A stretch of DNA of 64,000 nucleotides from Stutzerimonas kunmingensis (GCF_002929225.1 NZ_PISM01000020.1:310001-374000), one strand, 5' to 3'. Positions 9,188 through 20,307 are shown, counted from the first letter of the stretch. Notes: generated by a model not told the origin, from the letters alone. Made by a program: numbers and translations.

Positions 9188-9282
9188 CACGTTCTCCGCA
9201 AAATTATTGAAGCGTAGCCCCGTTGCACCGTTGCCGGCGGCGCTGACCGTTCGGCCAGATTAGTGCTGCTCAGGGTGCATCT

Positions 9283-9298
9283 ATAAGTAATTACTTAT
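9283..9298. promoter_or_regulatory. Perfect 16-bp palindrome, candidate PycR operator
   Basis: ATAAGTAATTACTTAT is fully self-complementary. It is AT-rich within GC-rich DNA and lies about 96 bp before the lysR start and 128 bp before pycA. LysR regulators usually bind such interrupted or perfect dyads in divergent promoters. Confidence 0.55.
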
Positions 9299-9426
9299 TC
9301 TCAAGCAAACAATTATTCATTTTCAGTAATCCCCCCGGCGGGCGTAGGGTGAAACGGCTCGTTGCAAATGCGAGTGATCATGACCCGCACGCGGGTCCCC
9401 TGCTCAACGATCCGAGGGAAGACAGC

Positions 9427-10842
<1,416 letters not shown>

Positions 10843-10852
10843 GGAACGAACC

Positions 10853-12670
10853 ATGACTGCTCAGAAGAAAATCACCGTTACCGACACCATCCTGCGTGAC
10901 GCCCATCAGTCGCTGCTGGCCACCCGCATGCGCACTGAAGACATGCTGCCGATCTGCGAAAAGCTCGACCGTGTCGGCTACTGGTCGCTGGAAGTCTGGG
11001 GCGGCGCCACGTTCGACGCCTGCGTACGCTTCCTCAAGGAAGACCCTTGGGAGCGCCTGCGCCAGCTCAAGGCCGCGCTGCCCAACACCCGCCTGCAGAT
11101 GCTGTTGCGCGGGCAGAACCTGCTCGGCTACCGCCATTACAGCGATGATGTGGTCGATGCGTTCTGCGCCAAGGCGGCGGAGAACGGCATCGACGTGTTC
11201 CGCATCTTCGACGCTATGAACGACGTGCGAAACCTGGAAACCGCGATCAAGGCCGTGAAGAAGACCGGCAAGCACGCCCAGGGCACCATCGCCTACACCA
11301 CCAGCCCGGTGCATACCGTCGAGTTGTTCGTCGAGCAAGGTCGGGCGATGCGCGACATGGGCGTCGACTCCATCGCCATCAAGGACATGGCCGGCCTGCT
11401 CACGCCGTTCGCCACCGGCGAGCTGGTGCGCGCGCTGAAGGCCGAGATCGACCTGCCGGTGTTCATTCACTCCCACGACACGGCTGGCGTCGCCAGCATG
11501 TGCCAGCTGAAAGCCATCGAGAACGGCGCCGACCACATCGACACTGCCATTTCCTCCATGGCCTGGGGCACCAGTCATCCCGGCACCGAATCCATGGTTG
11601 CCGCGCTGCGCGGCACGCCCTATGACACCGGCCTCGATCTGGAGCTGCTGCAGGAGATCGGCCTGTACTTCTACGCGGTGCGCAAGAAGTACCACCAGTT
11701 CGAAAGCGAATTCACCGGCGTCGATACCCGTGTGCAGGTCAACCAGGTGCCGGGCGGGATGATTTCCAACCTGGCCAACCAGCTGAAGGAGCAGGGTGCG
11801 CTCAACCGTATGGATGAAGTGCTCGCCGAGATTCCGCGCGTGCGCAAGGACCTCGGCTACCCGCCGCTGGTAACCCCGACCTCGCAGATCGTCGGCACCC
11901 AGGCGTTCTTCAACGTGCTCGCCGGCGAACGCTACAAGACCATTACCAACGAGGTGAAGCTCTACCTGCAGGGCCGCTACGGCAAGGCGCCGGGCACCAT
12001 CGACGCCAAGCTGCAGCGCCAGGCCATCGGCGGTGAAGAGATCATCGACGTGCGCCCGGCCGACTTGATCAAGTCGGAGCTGGACAAGCTGCGCCAGGAA
12101 GTCGGTGCGCTGGCCAAATCCGAAGAAGACGTGCTGACCTACGCCATGTTTCCCGACATCGGCCGCAAGTTCCTCGAGGAGCGTGAGGCCGGTACGCTGG
12201 TACCGGAAACACTGCTGCCGATCCCTGACGGCAGCACCGCGACCGCTGCAGGCGGGCAGGGCGTGCCGACCGAGTTCGTCATCGATGTGCACGGCGAGAC
12301 CTACCGCGTGGATATCACCGGCGTCGGCGTCAAGGGCGAAGGCAAGCGGCACTTCTTCCTTTCCATCGATGGCATGCCGGAAGAGGTGGTGTTCGAGCCA
12401 TTGAACAACTTCGTCGGCGGCAGCGGCGGCGGTCAGCGCAAGCAGGCCAGCGGTCCGGGCGACGTCAGCACCAGCATGCCGGGCAACGTGGTCGACGTGC
12501 TGGTCAAGGAAGGCGACGTGGTCAAGGCTGGCCAGGCCGTACTGATCAGCGAAGCGATGAAGATGGAAACCGAGATTCAGGCGCCCATGAGCGGGACGGT
12601 CAAGGCCGTGCATGTCGCCAAAGGTGACCGGGTGAACCCGGGCGATGTCTTGATAGAGATCGAGGGCTGA
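10853..12670 (+). CDS. pycB: Pyruvate carboxylase subunit B (carboxyltransferase plus biotin domain)
   Basis: Transfers the carboxyl group from biotin to pyruvate to make oxaloacetate, an anaplerotic reaction. The 605-aa protein has an N-terminal HMGL-like carboxyltransferase barrel (TDTILRDAHQSLLATRMRTE, FDAMND), a conserved PYC/OADA middle domain, and a C-terminal biotinyl domain with the biotin lysine in EAMKMETE at about residue 570. The same architecture occurs in the alpha subunit of sodium-pumping oxaloacetate decarboxylase. No beta or gamma membrane subunit is nearby and PycA is, so carboxylase is the better call. Confidence 0.93.
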   Translation: MTAQKKITVTDTILRDAHQSLLATRMRTEDMLPICEKLDRVGYWSLEVWGGATFDACVRFLKEDPWERLRQLKAALPNTRLQMLLRGQNLLGYRHYSDDVVDAFCAKAAENGIDVFRIFDAMNDVRNLETAIKAVKKTGKHAQGTIAYTTSPVHTVELFVEQGRAMRDMGVDSIAIKDMAGLLTPFATGELVRALKAEIDLPVFIHSHDTAGVASMCQLKAIENGADHIDTAISSMAWGTSHPGTESMVAALRGTPYDTGLDLELLQEIGLYFYAVRKKYHQFESEFTGVDTRVQVNQVPGGMISNLANQLKEQGALNRMDEVLAEIPRVRKDLGYPPLVTPTSQIVGTQAFFNVLAGERYKTITNEVKLYLQGRYGKAPGTIDAKLQRQAIGGEEIIDVRPADLIKSELDKLRQEVGALAKSEEDVLTYAMFPDIGRKFLEEREAGTLVPETLLPIPDGSTATAAGGQGVPTEFVIDVHGETYRVDITGVGVKGEGKRHFFLSIDGMPEEVVFEPLNNFVGGSGGGQRKQASGPGDVSTSMPGNVVDVLVKEGDVVKAGQAVLISEAMKMETEIQAPMSGTVKAVHVAKGDRVNPGDVLIEIEG

Positions 12671-12790
12671 GTGAAGGGTGGCGTGGCGGTCTGATCACGT
12701 CACGCCAGCGTCGTTTCGACTGTTTTGGCCGCGCTGCGCAAGCATGCGCGGCAGCCAGCGGAACGGACGGCGCGGGCAGTGTGTCCCCTT

Positions 12791-12815
12791 TGGGAGCCCT
12801 TGCGGCTCCTTTTTT
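12791..12815 (+). terminator. Terminator after pycAB
   Basis: GGAGCC (12792-12797), a 5-nt loop, GGCTCC (12803-12808) and seven T residues form a textbook rho-independent terminator. It separates pycAB from the bicarbonate transporter gene 55 bp further on. Confidence 0.88.
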
Positions 12816-12869
12816 TCGAGCCAATGTCTGCCAGGGATCGGTCCATTGTCCAAGCTGTGGAGACTGTAG

Positions 12870-13811
12870 ATGGGTATCGACCCAGTAGTGCTGTTCTTCG
12901 TGTTCGGCCTGTTTGCGGGCCTGGTGAAGAGCGAGTTGAAGCTGCCGCCGGCGCTCTACGAGACGCTGTCGATCATCCTGCTGCTGGCGATCGGTCTGCA
13001 CGGTGGTGTGGAGCTGGCCGAACAGGCCAGTGCGGCGCTTCTGGGGCAGTCGCTGCTGGTGCTGGGGCTGGGCGTGTTGCTGCCGATCCTGGCCTTCATC
13101 CTGCTGCGCGGGTTGCGCTTCGACAGGGTCAACGCGGCGGCGGTGGCGGCGCACTACGGTTCGGTGAGCGCTGGTACCTTCGCCGTCGTGGTGGCCTATC
13201 TGGCGGCGCGGGAAATCTTCTTCGAAAGCTACATGCCGCTGTTCGTGGCGATTCTCGAAATCCCGGCGATCCTGGTCGGCATTCTGCTGGCCAAGGGCGT
13301 GTCGCGCGATACCGACTGGAAGGAACTGGGCCGCGAGATCTTCCTTGGCAAAAGCATCATGCTGCTGCTCGGTGGCCTGCTGATCGGTGCGATCGCCGGC
13401 AAGGAGGCCATTAAACCGCTCGAACCGCTGTACACCAGCATGTTCAAACCGGTGCTGGCGTTCTTCCTGCTGGAGATGGGCCTGATCGCCTCCGGCCAGC
13501 TCGGCTCACTCAAGCGCTACGGCTTCAAGCTCGCTGCCTTTGCGCTGCTGATGCCGCTGATCGGTGCGCTGATCGGCGCCCTGCTGGCGCGCTTCATGGG
13601 CCTGTCGCTGGGCGGTACGGCGATGCTCGCCACGCTGGCGGCGAGTGCCTCGTACATTGCGGTGCCAGCGGCGATGCGCCTGGCGGTACCGGAAGCCAAT
13701 CCGTCGCTGTCGCTGACCGCGTCGCTGGGCATCACCTTTCCGTTCAACATCCTGATCGGCATTCCGCTCTACCTGGCCCTGGCCGAGCGGCTGATCGCCT
13801 GGGGGTTCTGA
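12870..13811 (+). CDS. sbtA: SbtA-type sodium-dependent bicarbonate transporter
   Basis: Inner-membrane permease of the SbtA family (first described in cyanobacteria), which imports bicarbonate with sodium. The 313-aa protein is almost wholly hydrophobic, with about ten predicted membrane segments beginning VVLFFVFGLFAGLVKSELKL. The second half repeats the fold of the first (LKLPPALYETLSIILLLAIG; AFALLMPLIGALIGALLARF). It is followed after 1 bp by a P-II-like gene, as sbtA and sbtB are in cyanobacteria. Nearby carbonic anhydrase and pyruvate carboxylase support bicarbonate as substrate. This is inferred from family, not shown. Confidence 0.85.
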   Translation: MGIDPVVLFFVFGLFAGLVKSELKLPPALYETLSIILLLAIGLHGGVELAEQASAALLGQSLLVLGLGVLLPILAFILLRGLRFDRVNAAAVAAHYGSVSAGTFAVVVAYLAAREIFFESYMPLFVAILEIPAILVGILLAKGVSRDTDWKELGREIFLGKSIMLLLGGLLIGAIAGKEAIKPLEPLYTSMFKPVLAFFLLEMGLIASGQLGSLKRYGFKLAAFALLMPLIGALIGALLARFMGLSLGGTAMLATLAASASYIAVPAAMRLAVPEANPSLSLTASLGITFPFNILIGIPLYLALAERLIAWGF

Positions 13812-13812
13812 G

Positions 13813-14115
13813 ATGAACGCGCACAATCGTACGCTGCTGACCGTGATCTGCGAGGCAGCGCTGGAACACAAGCTGGAAGCCGACCTGAAAAACCTGGGCG
13901 CTCCGGGCTGGACCCTGTCGGACGCCCGTGGCAGCGGCAGCCGCGGGGTGCGCAGCGCCGGCTGGGATACCGACGGCAATATCCGCCTGGAGGTGATCTG
14001 CAGCCGCGAGATCGCCGAGCGTATCGCCGAGCACCTGCAGGCGCGCTACTACGAGAACTTCGCCATGGTCTGCTACCTGGCCGAGGTGAAAGTGCTGCGG
14101 CCCGAGAAGTTCTGA
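13813..14115 (+). CDS. sbtB: SbtB-like P-II family protein
   Basis: A 100-aa ferredoxin-like P-II protein, probably a trimer that binds adenyl nucleotides and gates the transporter encoded 1 bp upstream. The loop GSGSRGVRSAGWDTDGNIRL (residues about 41-60) and the C-terminus NFAMVCYLAEVKVLRPEKF match the SbtB pattern. A conserved uridylylated Tyr of GlnB-type T-loops is not evident, so nitrogen signalling is unlikely. Cyanobacterial SbtB inhibits SbtA according to cAMP, AMP, ADP and ATP; a comparable role is inferred here. Confidence 0.8.
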   Translation: MNAHNRTLLTVICEAALEHKLEADLKNLGAPGWTLSDARGSGSRGVRSAGWDTDGNIRLEVICSREIAERIAEHLQARYYENFAMVCYLAEVKVLRPEKF

Positions 14116-14181
14116 CCGCGCGCTGTGATGCCCCTCGGCCGGCGGGCGTCCACCCTGGACTCAGGACCGATGGAGCCTTCG

Positions 14182-15090
14182 ATGCACGCCCTGCTGCAGG
14201 AAATTCTCGACGATGTACGCCCGCTGCTCGGGCAAGGTCGCGTGGCCAGTTACATCCCGGCGCTGGCCGACGTGCCGCCCAACCAGTTGGGTATCGCCGT
14301 GTGCAGTGCCGAGGGCGAGATTTTCGAAGCCGGCGACGCGCAGACGCCGTTCTCGATCCAGAGCATTTCGAAAGTGTTCAGCCTGGTGCAGGCCATCGCC
14401 CATCGCGGCGAGTCATTGTGGGAGCGGCTAGGCCACGAGCCTTCGGGGCAGCCGTTCAATTCACTGGTGCAGCTCGAGTTCGAACGCGGCCGCCCGCGCA
14501 ACCCGTTCATCAACGCCGGGGCGCTGGTGATCTGCGACGTCAACCAGTCGCGCTTCGCCACCCCGGAGCTGTCGATGCGCGATTTCGTCCGGCACCTGTC
14601 CGGCAACCGGCAGATCGTCTCCGACACCCGCGTCGCCGAATCCGAATACCAGCACCGCGCGCGCAATGCGGCCATGGCTTACCTGATGCAGGCCTTCGGC
14701 AACTTCCACAACGATGTCGAAGCGGTATTGCGCAGCTATTTTCATCACTGTGCGCTGCGTATGAACTGCGTCGACCTGGCCCGCGCGTTCGCCTTTCTCG
14801 CCCGCGATGGTGCCTGCCCGCAAAGCGGCGAGACGGTGCTGGCTCCGCGCCAGGCCAAGCAGGTCAACGCGATCATGGCCACCAGCGGGCTGTACGACGA
14901 GGCGGGCAACTTCGCCTATCGCGTCGGCCTGCCCGGCAAGAGCGGGGTGGGCGGCGGCATCGTCGCGGTGGTGCCGGGCCGCTTCACCGTCTGCGTCTGG
15001 TCGCCGGAGCTCAACGCCGCGGGCAATTCGCTGATCGGCATGGCCGCCCTCGAGGCGCTGTCGCAGCGTATTGGCTGGTCCATCTTCTGA
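14182..15090 (+). CDS. glsA: Glutaminase
   Basis: Hydrolyses glutamine to glutamate and ammonia. The 302-aa protein has the serine-dependent beta-lactamase-like motif SIQSISKVF (catalytic Ser-x-x-Lys), the glutaminase signature [20 protein letters not shown] and the C-terminal [15 protein letters not shown]. The ATG at 14182 follows GGAG by 6 nt and gives the usual family length; an ATG 12 bp upstream (MEPSMHALL) is the alternative. It sits between the bicarbonate transport pair and carbonic anhydrase. Glutamate release might support acid resistance or osmolyte synthesis; this is inference. Confidence 0.93.
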   Translation: MHALLQEILDDVRPLLGQGRVASYIPALADVPPNQLGIAVCSAEGEIFEAGDAQTPFSIQSISKVFSLVQAIAHRGESLWERLGHEPSGQPFNSLVQLEFERGRPRNPFINAGALVICDVNQSRFATPELSMRDFVRHLSGNRQIVSDTRVAESEYQHRARNAAMAYLMQAFGNFHNDVEAVLRSYFHHCALRMNCVDLARAFAFLARDGACPQSGETVLAPRQAKQVNAIMATSGLYDEAGNFAYRVGLPGKSGVGGGIVAVVPGRFTVCVWSPELNAAGNSLIGMAALEALSQRIGWSIF

Positions 15091-15142
15091 CGCGCCGTCG
15101 CGGCGGCGCCTACCCTTCGAATTCCTCTGGAGAGAACCAAGC

Positions 15143-15841
15143 ATGAATGACGGCAAGAAGAGCGAAACCGCCCAGGAGGCCCTCGAACACATCGTCTCGG
15201 GCGTCAAGCGCTTCCGCGAAGAGGTCTATCCCGAGCAGCGCGAGCTGTTCGAGAAGCTCGCCTACGAGCAGACGCCACGGGCGATGTTCATCACCTGCGC
15301 CGATTCGCGAATCATCCCCGAGCTGATCACCCAGAGTTCGCCCGGCGACCTGTTCGTCACCCGCAACGTCGGCAACGTGGTGCCACCCTACGGGCAGATG
15401 AATGGTGGCGTGTCGACCGCCATTGAGTTCGCCGTGATGGCGCTTGGCGTGCAGCACATCATCGTCTGCGGCCACTCCGACTGCGGCGCGATGAAGGCGG
15501 TGCTCAACCCGGCTCAGCTGGAACGCATGCCGACGGTCAAGGGCTGGCTGCGGCATGCCGAGGTGGCGAAGATCGTCGTCGAGCAGAACTGTGGGTGCGC
15601 CGACCACAACACCCTTGGCATCCTTACCGAGGAGAACGTGGTGGCCCAGCTCGACCACCTGCGCACGCATCCCTCGGTGGCAGCGCGGCTGGCCAGCGGT
15701 CAACTGTTCATCCACGGCTGGGTGTACAACATCGGGACCAGCGAAATCCGCGCCTACGATGCCGAGAAGGGCGAGTTCCGCCTGGTCGGCGACGGCCCGC
15801 TGCCGATGGCCACGCCGCGGGCGCGCTATCAGGTGAGCTGA
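15143..15841 (+). CDS. Beta-class carbonic anhydrase
   Basis: Zinc enzyme that interconverts carbon dioxide and bicarbonate in the cytoplasm. The 232-aa protein has the zinc-ligand set CADSR (Cys at about 52) and CGHSDCGAM (His about 112, Cys about 115), as in type II beta carbonic anhydrases. GGAGAG precedes the ATG. It closes a group made of pyruvate carboxylase, a bicarbonate permease and its regulator, so its likely job is to keep bicarbonate available for carboxylation. Confidence 0.92.
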   Translation: MNDGKKSETAQEALEHIVSGVKRFREEVYPEQRELFEKLAYEQTPRAMFITCADSRIIPELITQSSPGDLFVTRNVGNVVPPYGQMNGGVSTAIEFAVMALGVQHIIVCGHSDCGAMKAVLNPAQLERMPTVKGWLRHAEVAKIVVEQNCGCADHNTLGILTEENVVAQLDHLRTHPSVAARLASGQLFIHGWVYNIGTSEIRAYDAEKGEFRLVGDGPLPMATPRARYQVS

Positions 15842-15882
15842 AGCGCTTCCGGGCGGTTTCGGTCTGCTGACGAGGCGCGGGG

Positions 15883-16692
15883 TCAGCGACCGCCGGCCAG
15901 CGTCGTGCCGCGCTCCTGAATCAGATAGCACAGGTCAGGGGTCTTGCTGCAGCCGGCGTAGCCTTCGGCGATCACGTCCTCGAGCGCCTTCTGCAGGCGT
16001 TTGACCACTTCGTCCGGCGTATCAGGGCTCAGTGCCAGATACAGCGGTTCGCTGCGATAGCTCAGCGCGATGCGCAGCTGGCTCTCGTCGACGCCCTGCA
16101 GCCGCGCGTAATGACGCCACACCGGGTCGGCCACCGCCCACAGGTCGATGCGCCCGGTCAGCAGTTTGCGCAGGTTTTCGGCGTCGTTGAGGCTGTTGCT
16201 GGTGGCGATGCCCTGGCTTTCCAGGAACAGGCTGACGCTGCCGTTGGCGTGGCCGCCGATCTGGTAGCCCTGCGCCTGCTCCAGACTGTCGAACTTCAGG
16301 CCACTGTCGGCCGGCGCGAGCAGCACGCTGGCGTGATGGGCCAGCGGCCCGACCCACTTGAACTGTCCGGCGTTCTGCGGCGTGCGCGCCACCGAGAACA
16401 GACCGTGGGCGGGCTGCTGCTGGGTCTGCTCGTAGAGTCGGCTCCAGGGGCCGCGCAGGGTCAGGTTGTAGGCGATGCCGGCGCGGCGGAAGATGTCGCG
16501 CACCGTATCGGTGCCGATGCCTTCGATGTTGTCACCGCGGGCGAAGGTTTTGCTGTTGGGGCCCATGTTGAAGGGCGGGAAGCTGTCGGTTTGCAGGGTG
16601 ATTTCGTAATTGGCGGGCAGTTCGGCCTGGGCGGCGAATGCTGCACCGATGAGCAGGGCGAACAGCGCCCCGGCGGTACCGGATCTGGCCAT
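15883..16692 (-). CDS. Periplasmic solute-binding protein (amino-acid type)
   Basis: A 269-aa protein with a signal peptide (MARSGTAGALFALLIGAAFA, cleavage likely after AQA) and an SBP_bac_3-like fold: ITLQTDSFPPFNM near the N-terminus, FRRAGIAYNLTLRGPWSRLY and the late GRIDLWAVAD. AAGGAG lies 8 nt before the ATG. Such proteins bind polar amino acids for ABC importers, yet no permease or ATPase gene is adjacent. An orphan sensor or a component shared with a distant transporter is possible. The adjacent asparaginase hints at an amide or acidic amino acid, by context only. Confidence 0.75.
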   Translation of the reverse strand: MARSGTAGALFALLIGAAFAAQAELPANYEITLQTDSFPPFNMGPNSKTFARGDNIEGIGTDTVRDIFRRAGIAYNLTLRGPWSRLYEQTQQQPAHGLFSVARTPQNAGQFKWVGPLAHHASVLLAPADSGLKFDSLEQAQGYQIGGHANGSVSLFLESQGIATSNSLNDAENLRKLLTGRIDLWAVADPVWRHYARLQGVDESQLRIALSYRSEPLYLALSPDTPDEVVKRLQKALEDVIAEGYAGCSKTPDLCYLIQERGTTLAGGR

Positions 16693-16811
16693 GGCATCGG
16701 CTCCTTGACGCTTTTCTTGTTGTTGTCGGCGTAAGCAAGGGTAGTGGTGCGGCGGGCACACTGCCAGCCAGCTGCGCCTGCCGTGCGCGGCAGCGCGCAT
16801 TTTCTGGCTGT

Positions 16812-17795
16812 TCAGCCGGCCATTTCGCCGCACAGATCGCGGCCGAACCAGTGTTCCACCTGGGCCTGATCGAGGCCGGCGGCGAGCAGGGCGAACAGCT
16901 TGCCCAGCGCCGCTTCGCGGGTCATGCCGCCGCCGGAGATCAGCCCGGCATCGCGCAGGCCGCTGCCGGTGGCATAGACGTCGAAATCGACATGGCCGCC
17001 TGGGCACTGGCTGATCGCCGCCAGCACCACGCCCTGGCGGTGCGCCTGGCGCAGCGCCGCGATGAAATCGACGTCGTCGGCCGGCCCGGTGCCGCTGCCG
17101 TAGCATTCCAGCAGCAGCGCCTGGGCACCGCTGGCCACCAGCGACTGGACCTGGGCCGCGCCGACGCCGGGATACAGCGGCAGCACCATGACCTGCGCCG
17201 AGCGCTGCGGCAGCAATGCCGGCGCTCGCTCGGCGGTGGCGTTCGCCAGGCGCTGGCGCGGCGCTTCGGCGAAGGCATCGAAGGCGTCGCTGCGCAGCTT
17301 GCTGACCCGCGCACCGTGCAGCAGCGCACCGTTGAAGTACAGCTGCACACCTTGCACCTGCCCGGCCTGCAGCGCGCGCATGGCGCCGAACAGGTTGGGC
17401 CAGGCATCGCTGCCCGGGCTTCCCGCCGGCAGCATGGCGCCGGTGAGCAGCACGGGGATCTCAATATCCAGCAGCAGGAAGGACAACGCAGCGGCGCTGT
17501 AGGCCAGGGTATCGGTGCCGTGCAGCAACAGCACCGCATCGCAGTCGCCCTGCGCCACGGCATCGCGGACGGCGGACGCCATCTGCAGCCAGTGGGTCGG
17601 CTGCATGTTAGCGCTGTCCAGCAGCGGTTGCAGTTCGCGGAAGGTCCAGCTCGGCAGCGGCCCGGCTTCCAGCGCCTGCTGCGCCCGCAGGCGAGCTTCG
17701 AAGCCGGAGGCTGGCATCAACCCGGCGGCGCTCTGTTGCATGCCGATGGTGCCGCCGGTGTAGAGCACCAGCAGGCGTTCGATTGATTGATTCAC
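16812..17795 (-). CDS. ansA: Type I L-asparaginase
   Basis: Hydrolyses asparagine to aspartate and ammonia. The 327-aa protein has both catalytic threonine motifs, TGGTIGM near residue 14 and LLHGTDTLAYSA near residue 90, and no signal peptide, which points to the cytoplasmic type I enzyme. It starts at a GTG 5 nt after GAGGAG. Its product aspartate would feed aspartase encoded 4 kb away, and also the aspartokinase of ectoine synthesis. Distinguishing it from type II glutaminase-asparaginase rests on the missing leader. Confidence 0.9.
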   Translation of the reverse strand: MNQSIERLLVLYTGGTIGMQQSAAGLMPASGFEARLRAQQALEAGPLPSWTFRELQPLLDSANMQPTHWLQMASAVRDAVAQGDCDAVLLLHGTDTLAYSAAALSFLLLDIEIPVLLTGAMLPAGSPGSDAWPNLFGAMRALQAGQVQGVQLYFNGALLHGARVSKLRSDAFDAFAEAPRQRLANATAERAPALLPQRSAQVMVLPLYPGVGAAQVQSLVASGAQALLLECYGSGTGPADDVDFIAALRQAHRQGVVLAAISQCPGGHVDFDVYATGSGLRDAGLISGGGMTREAALGKLFALLAAGLDQAQVEHWFGRDLCGEMAG

Positions 17796-17845
17796 ACGCG
17801 CTCCTCGCTCGTTCGGCGCAGACCATCAGAAATACAGGCGGATGG

Positions 17846-17881
17846 GGCCAGCCCCGTGCGCGGTTGCGCAGAGGGCTGGCC
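17846..17881 (-). terminator. Hairpin after the AGCS gene
   Basis: GGCCAGCCC (17846-17854) and GGGCTGGCC (17873-17881) form a perfect 9-bp stem 16 bp past the symporter stop. No T tract follows, so it may stabilise the mRNA end rather than terminate by itself. Confidence 0.5.
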
Positions 17882-17897
17882 GGTCGCGTCGGAGCGC

Positions 17898-19319
17898 TTA
17901 GCGGCGCTCGGTGGTGTCGGGTGTGGCGGGCATGTTCGCCTTCCACACGGCCGGGTCGAGATCCAGGTCGGCGAAGTCCTTCGGATCGAGCACGGGTTGC
18001 TCGATGCCGGCGCGGATCTGGCGGTCGTAGTCGCGCATCAGGCGCAGGCCGACCTTGAACAGCAGGGCCACGGCGATCAGGTTGGCGATGGCCAGCAGAC
18101 CCATGGTCACGTCAGCGAAGGCGAACACGGTGCCCAGGTCCTGCACCGAACCCCAGAGCACAAGGATGACCACCAGGATGCGGTAGATCACCACCGGCAT
18201 GCGCTTCTCGGTGAAGAAGCCCAGCGCGTTTTCACCCAGATAGTAGTTGTAGATCAGCGTGGTGAAGACGAACAGCAGCAGCGCGATGCTGATGAATACC
18301 CGACCCCACTCGCCAACCACGGCCGCCATGGCGGTCTGGGTCAGCACCACACCGGCCTGGTCCATACCCGGCTCGTAGACGCCCGAGAGCAGGATGATCA
18401 GCGCCGTGCAGCTGCACAGAATGATGGTGTCGATGAACACCGAGAGCGACTGCACGATGCCCTGCGCCACCGGGTGCTTGACCTCGGCGACCGCGGCGAC
18501 GTTCGGCGCGCTGCCCAGGCCCGCCTCGTTGGAGAACAGGCCACGCTTGACGCCCATCAGGATCGCCGCGCCAATGCCGCCGGCGAAGGCCTGCTCCAGG
18601 CCGAAGGCGCTGCGGAAGATCAGGCCGAAGGTTTCCGGCACGGCACCGAAGTTGCTGCCGATGACGAACAGCGCCATGCCCAGGTAGGAGAAGGCCATGA
18701 CCGGCACCAGTACGTCGGCCCACTTGGCGATACGGCGGATGCCGCCGAAGATGATGCCGGCGATCACCAGCGTCAGCGCGATGCCGCTGGCCACGGTCGG
18801 CACGCCAAAGGTGTCATGCAGCGAGCTGGCGACGGTGAACGACTGCACGGCGTTGAAGCCGAAGCCGAAGGTCATCAGCAGCAGGATCGAGACGACGATG
18901 CCTAGCCAGCGCTGGCCGAGTCCGTGCTGGATGTAGAAGGCCGGGCCGCCGCGGTAGGTGCCGTCCGGCTCGCGACGCTTGTACAGCTGCGCCAGCGAGC
19001 ACTCGAAGTAGCTGGTCGCCATGCCCACCAGCGCCACCACCCACATCCAGAAGATCGCGCCCGGGCCGCCGAGCATGATCGCCACCGAGACGCCGGCGAT
19101 GTTGCCGGCGCCGACGCGGCCGGCGACCGAGAGCATCAGGGCCTGGAAGGAAGAGAGCTGTCCCGGCTGACGCTCGAAGGCGTGGCCGAAGATGCTGAAC
19201 ATGTTGCCGAAATAACGGAACTGGACGAAGCCGGAGCGAATCGTGAAGAGCAGACCGAGGCCGATCAGCATGACGATCAGCAGCTTGCTCCAAATGAGGT
19301 CATTCAGAAGGTTGAGCAT
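17898..19319 (-). CDS. Alanine/glycine:cation symporter (AGCS family)
   Basis: Sodium-coupled importer of alanine or glycine in the inner membrane. The 473-aa protein has about eleven hydrophobic segments, starting IWSKLLIVMLIGLGLLFTIR, and the AGCS hallmarks SVAGRVGAGNIAGVSVAIML, KRGLFSNEAGLGSAPNVAA and GENALGFF. The ATG at 19319 lies 8 nt after AAGGTG. A longer reading with a basic N-terminal extension exists but lacks the family start. It is divergent from the XRE-like regulator at 19489. Confidence 0.92.
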   Translation of the reverse strand: MLNLLNDLIWSKLLIVMLIGLGLLFTIRSGFVQFRYFGNMFSIFGHAFERQPGQLSSFQALMLSVAGRVGAGNIAGVSVAIMLGGPGAIFWMWVVALVGMATSYFECSLAQLYKRREPDGTYRGGPAFYIQHGLGQRWLGIVVSILLLMTFGFGFNAVQSFTVASSLHDTFGVPTVASGIALTLVIAGIIFGGIRRIAKWADVLVPVMAFSYLGMALFVIGSNFGAVPETFGLIFRSAFGLEQAFAGGIGAAILMGVKRGLFSNEAGLGSAPNVAAVAEVKHPVAQGIVQSLSVFIDTIILCSCTALIILLSGVYEPGMDQAGVVLTQTAMAAVVGEWGRVFISIALLLFVFTTLIYNYYLGENALGFFTEKRMPVVIYRILVVILVLWGSVQDLGTVFAFADVTMGLLAIANLIAVALLFKVGLRLMRDYDRQIRAGIEQPVLDPKDFADLDLDPAVWKANMPATPDTTERR

Positions 19320-19488
19320 GGCAATGTTCACCTTGTTGTCGTTGTTAGGGTGCCGGCGCGCGCCGCTGCGCCGTGCAAGCGGGGGATGTTTCAACAGTAG
19401 CGACGACAGGACAATTTCGCAGGTGGCCGCGATGTGACGCGACCTGATGCTAGAATGGCGACACTCGCGCCAACCGTCAGGGCATCCC

Positions 19489-20307
19489 ATGACCTCCCAC
19501 CTCGCCGAAAACCTCAAGCTGCTCTGCAGTCACTACCGCTCGATTGCCGAGGTGTGCCGCAAGCTGGCAATCAATCGGGCGCAGTTCAACAAGTACCTGG
19601 GCGGGCAGAGCCGTCCCACGCCGTTCAACCTCAAACGCATCGGCGACTTCTTCGGGGTCGAGGGCTACGAGCTGGAAATGCCGCCCGAGCAGTTCGCCCG
19701 GCTGGTCGGGGCGCGCCATCCGGAAGCCCAGGCGCTGCCGCGGACCGATCCGCTGCTGGCCCTGCTGCAGCCGTTGCGCGAGCACGCCGCGAGTCTGTCG
19801 CGCTATTGCGGCTACTACTTCGAATACGCCAACTGCATGTCGGTGCCGGGCAGCATCCTGATCTCGCTGGTGCATCTGCGCGAGGAAAACGGCCTCTACC
19901 TGTTCGAGCGTCAGGAGCGCCAGGAACGCGCCAGCCCTACCCTCGGCCACGCCGAGGACTGGGTACGCTGCCGCTACCTGGGCGCGGCGTTCGGCCTGCA
20001 GGACCGACTGTTCCTGATCGACTACGAGTCGCTGACGCTCAACGAGATGAGCCAGACCATCCTCATTCCCAGCTTCAAGAGCCGCATCACCCGTCTTAAC
20101 GGAATGAAGACCGGCGTCTCTTCGGGCGACCGCCGCACGCCAGCGTGCACCTCGGTGGTGTGGGAATACCTGGGCCGCGAGATCAACCGTGTCAGCGCCT
20201 ATCGCCAGGTGATGCTCTACAGCCCGGACGACCCGCGCATCGACCTGGACATCCGCGAGCGCCTGGCGACGCCGCATGTGGAGAACGGGCTGTTCGGCAT
20301 TGAGTAG
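19489..20307 (+). CDS. XRE-like helix-turn-helix regulator
   Basis: A 272-aa protein with an N-terminal Cro/CI-type helix-turn-helix (SIAEVCRKLAINRAQFNKYL, about residues 19-38, then SRPTPFNLKRIGDFFGVEG) and a long C-terminal region of unknown fold containing CGYYFEYANCMSVPGSILIS. This layout is common in Pseudomonas regulators with an unassigned ligand domain. It is divergent from the AGCS symporter, the most likely target. The ligand cannot be told from sequence. Confidence 0.75.
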   Translation: MTSHLAENLKLLCSHYRSIAEVCRKLAINRAQFNKYLGGQSRPTPFNLKRIGDFFGVEGYELEMPPEQFARLVGARHPEAQALPRTDPLLALLQPLREHAASLSRYCGYYFEYANCMSVPGSILISLVHLREENGLYLFERQERQERASPTLGHAEDWVRCRYLGAAFGLQDRLFLIDYESLTLNEMSQTILIPSFKSRITRLNGMKTGVSSGDRRTPACTSVVWEYLGREINRVSAYRQVMLYSPDDPRIDLDIRERLATPHVENGLFGIE

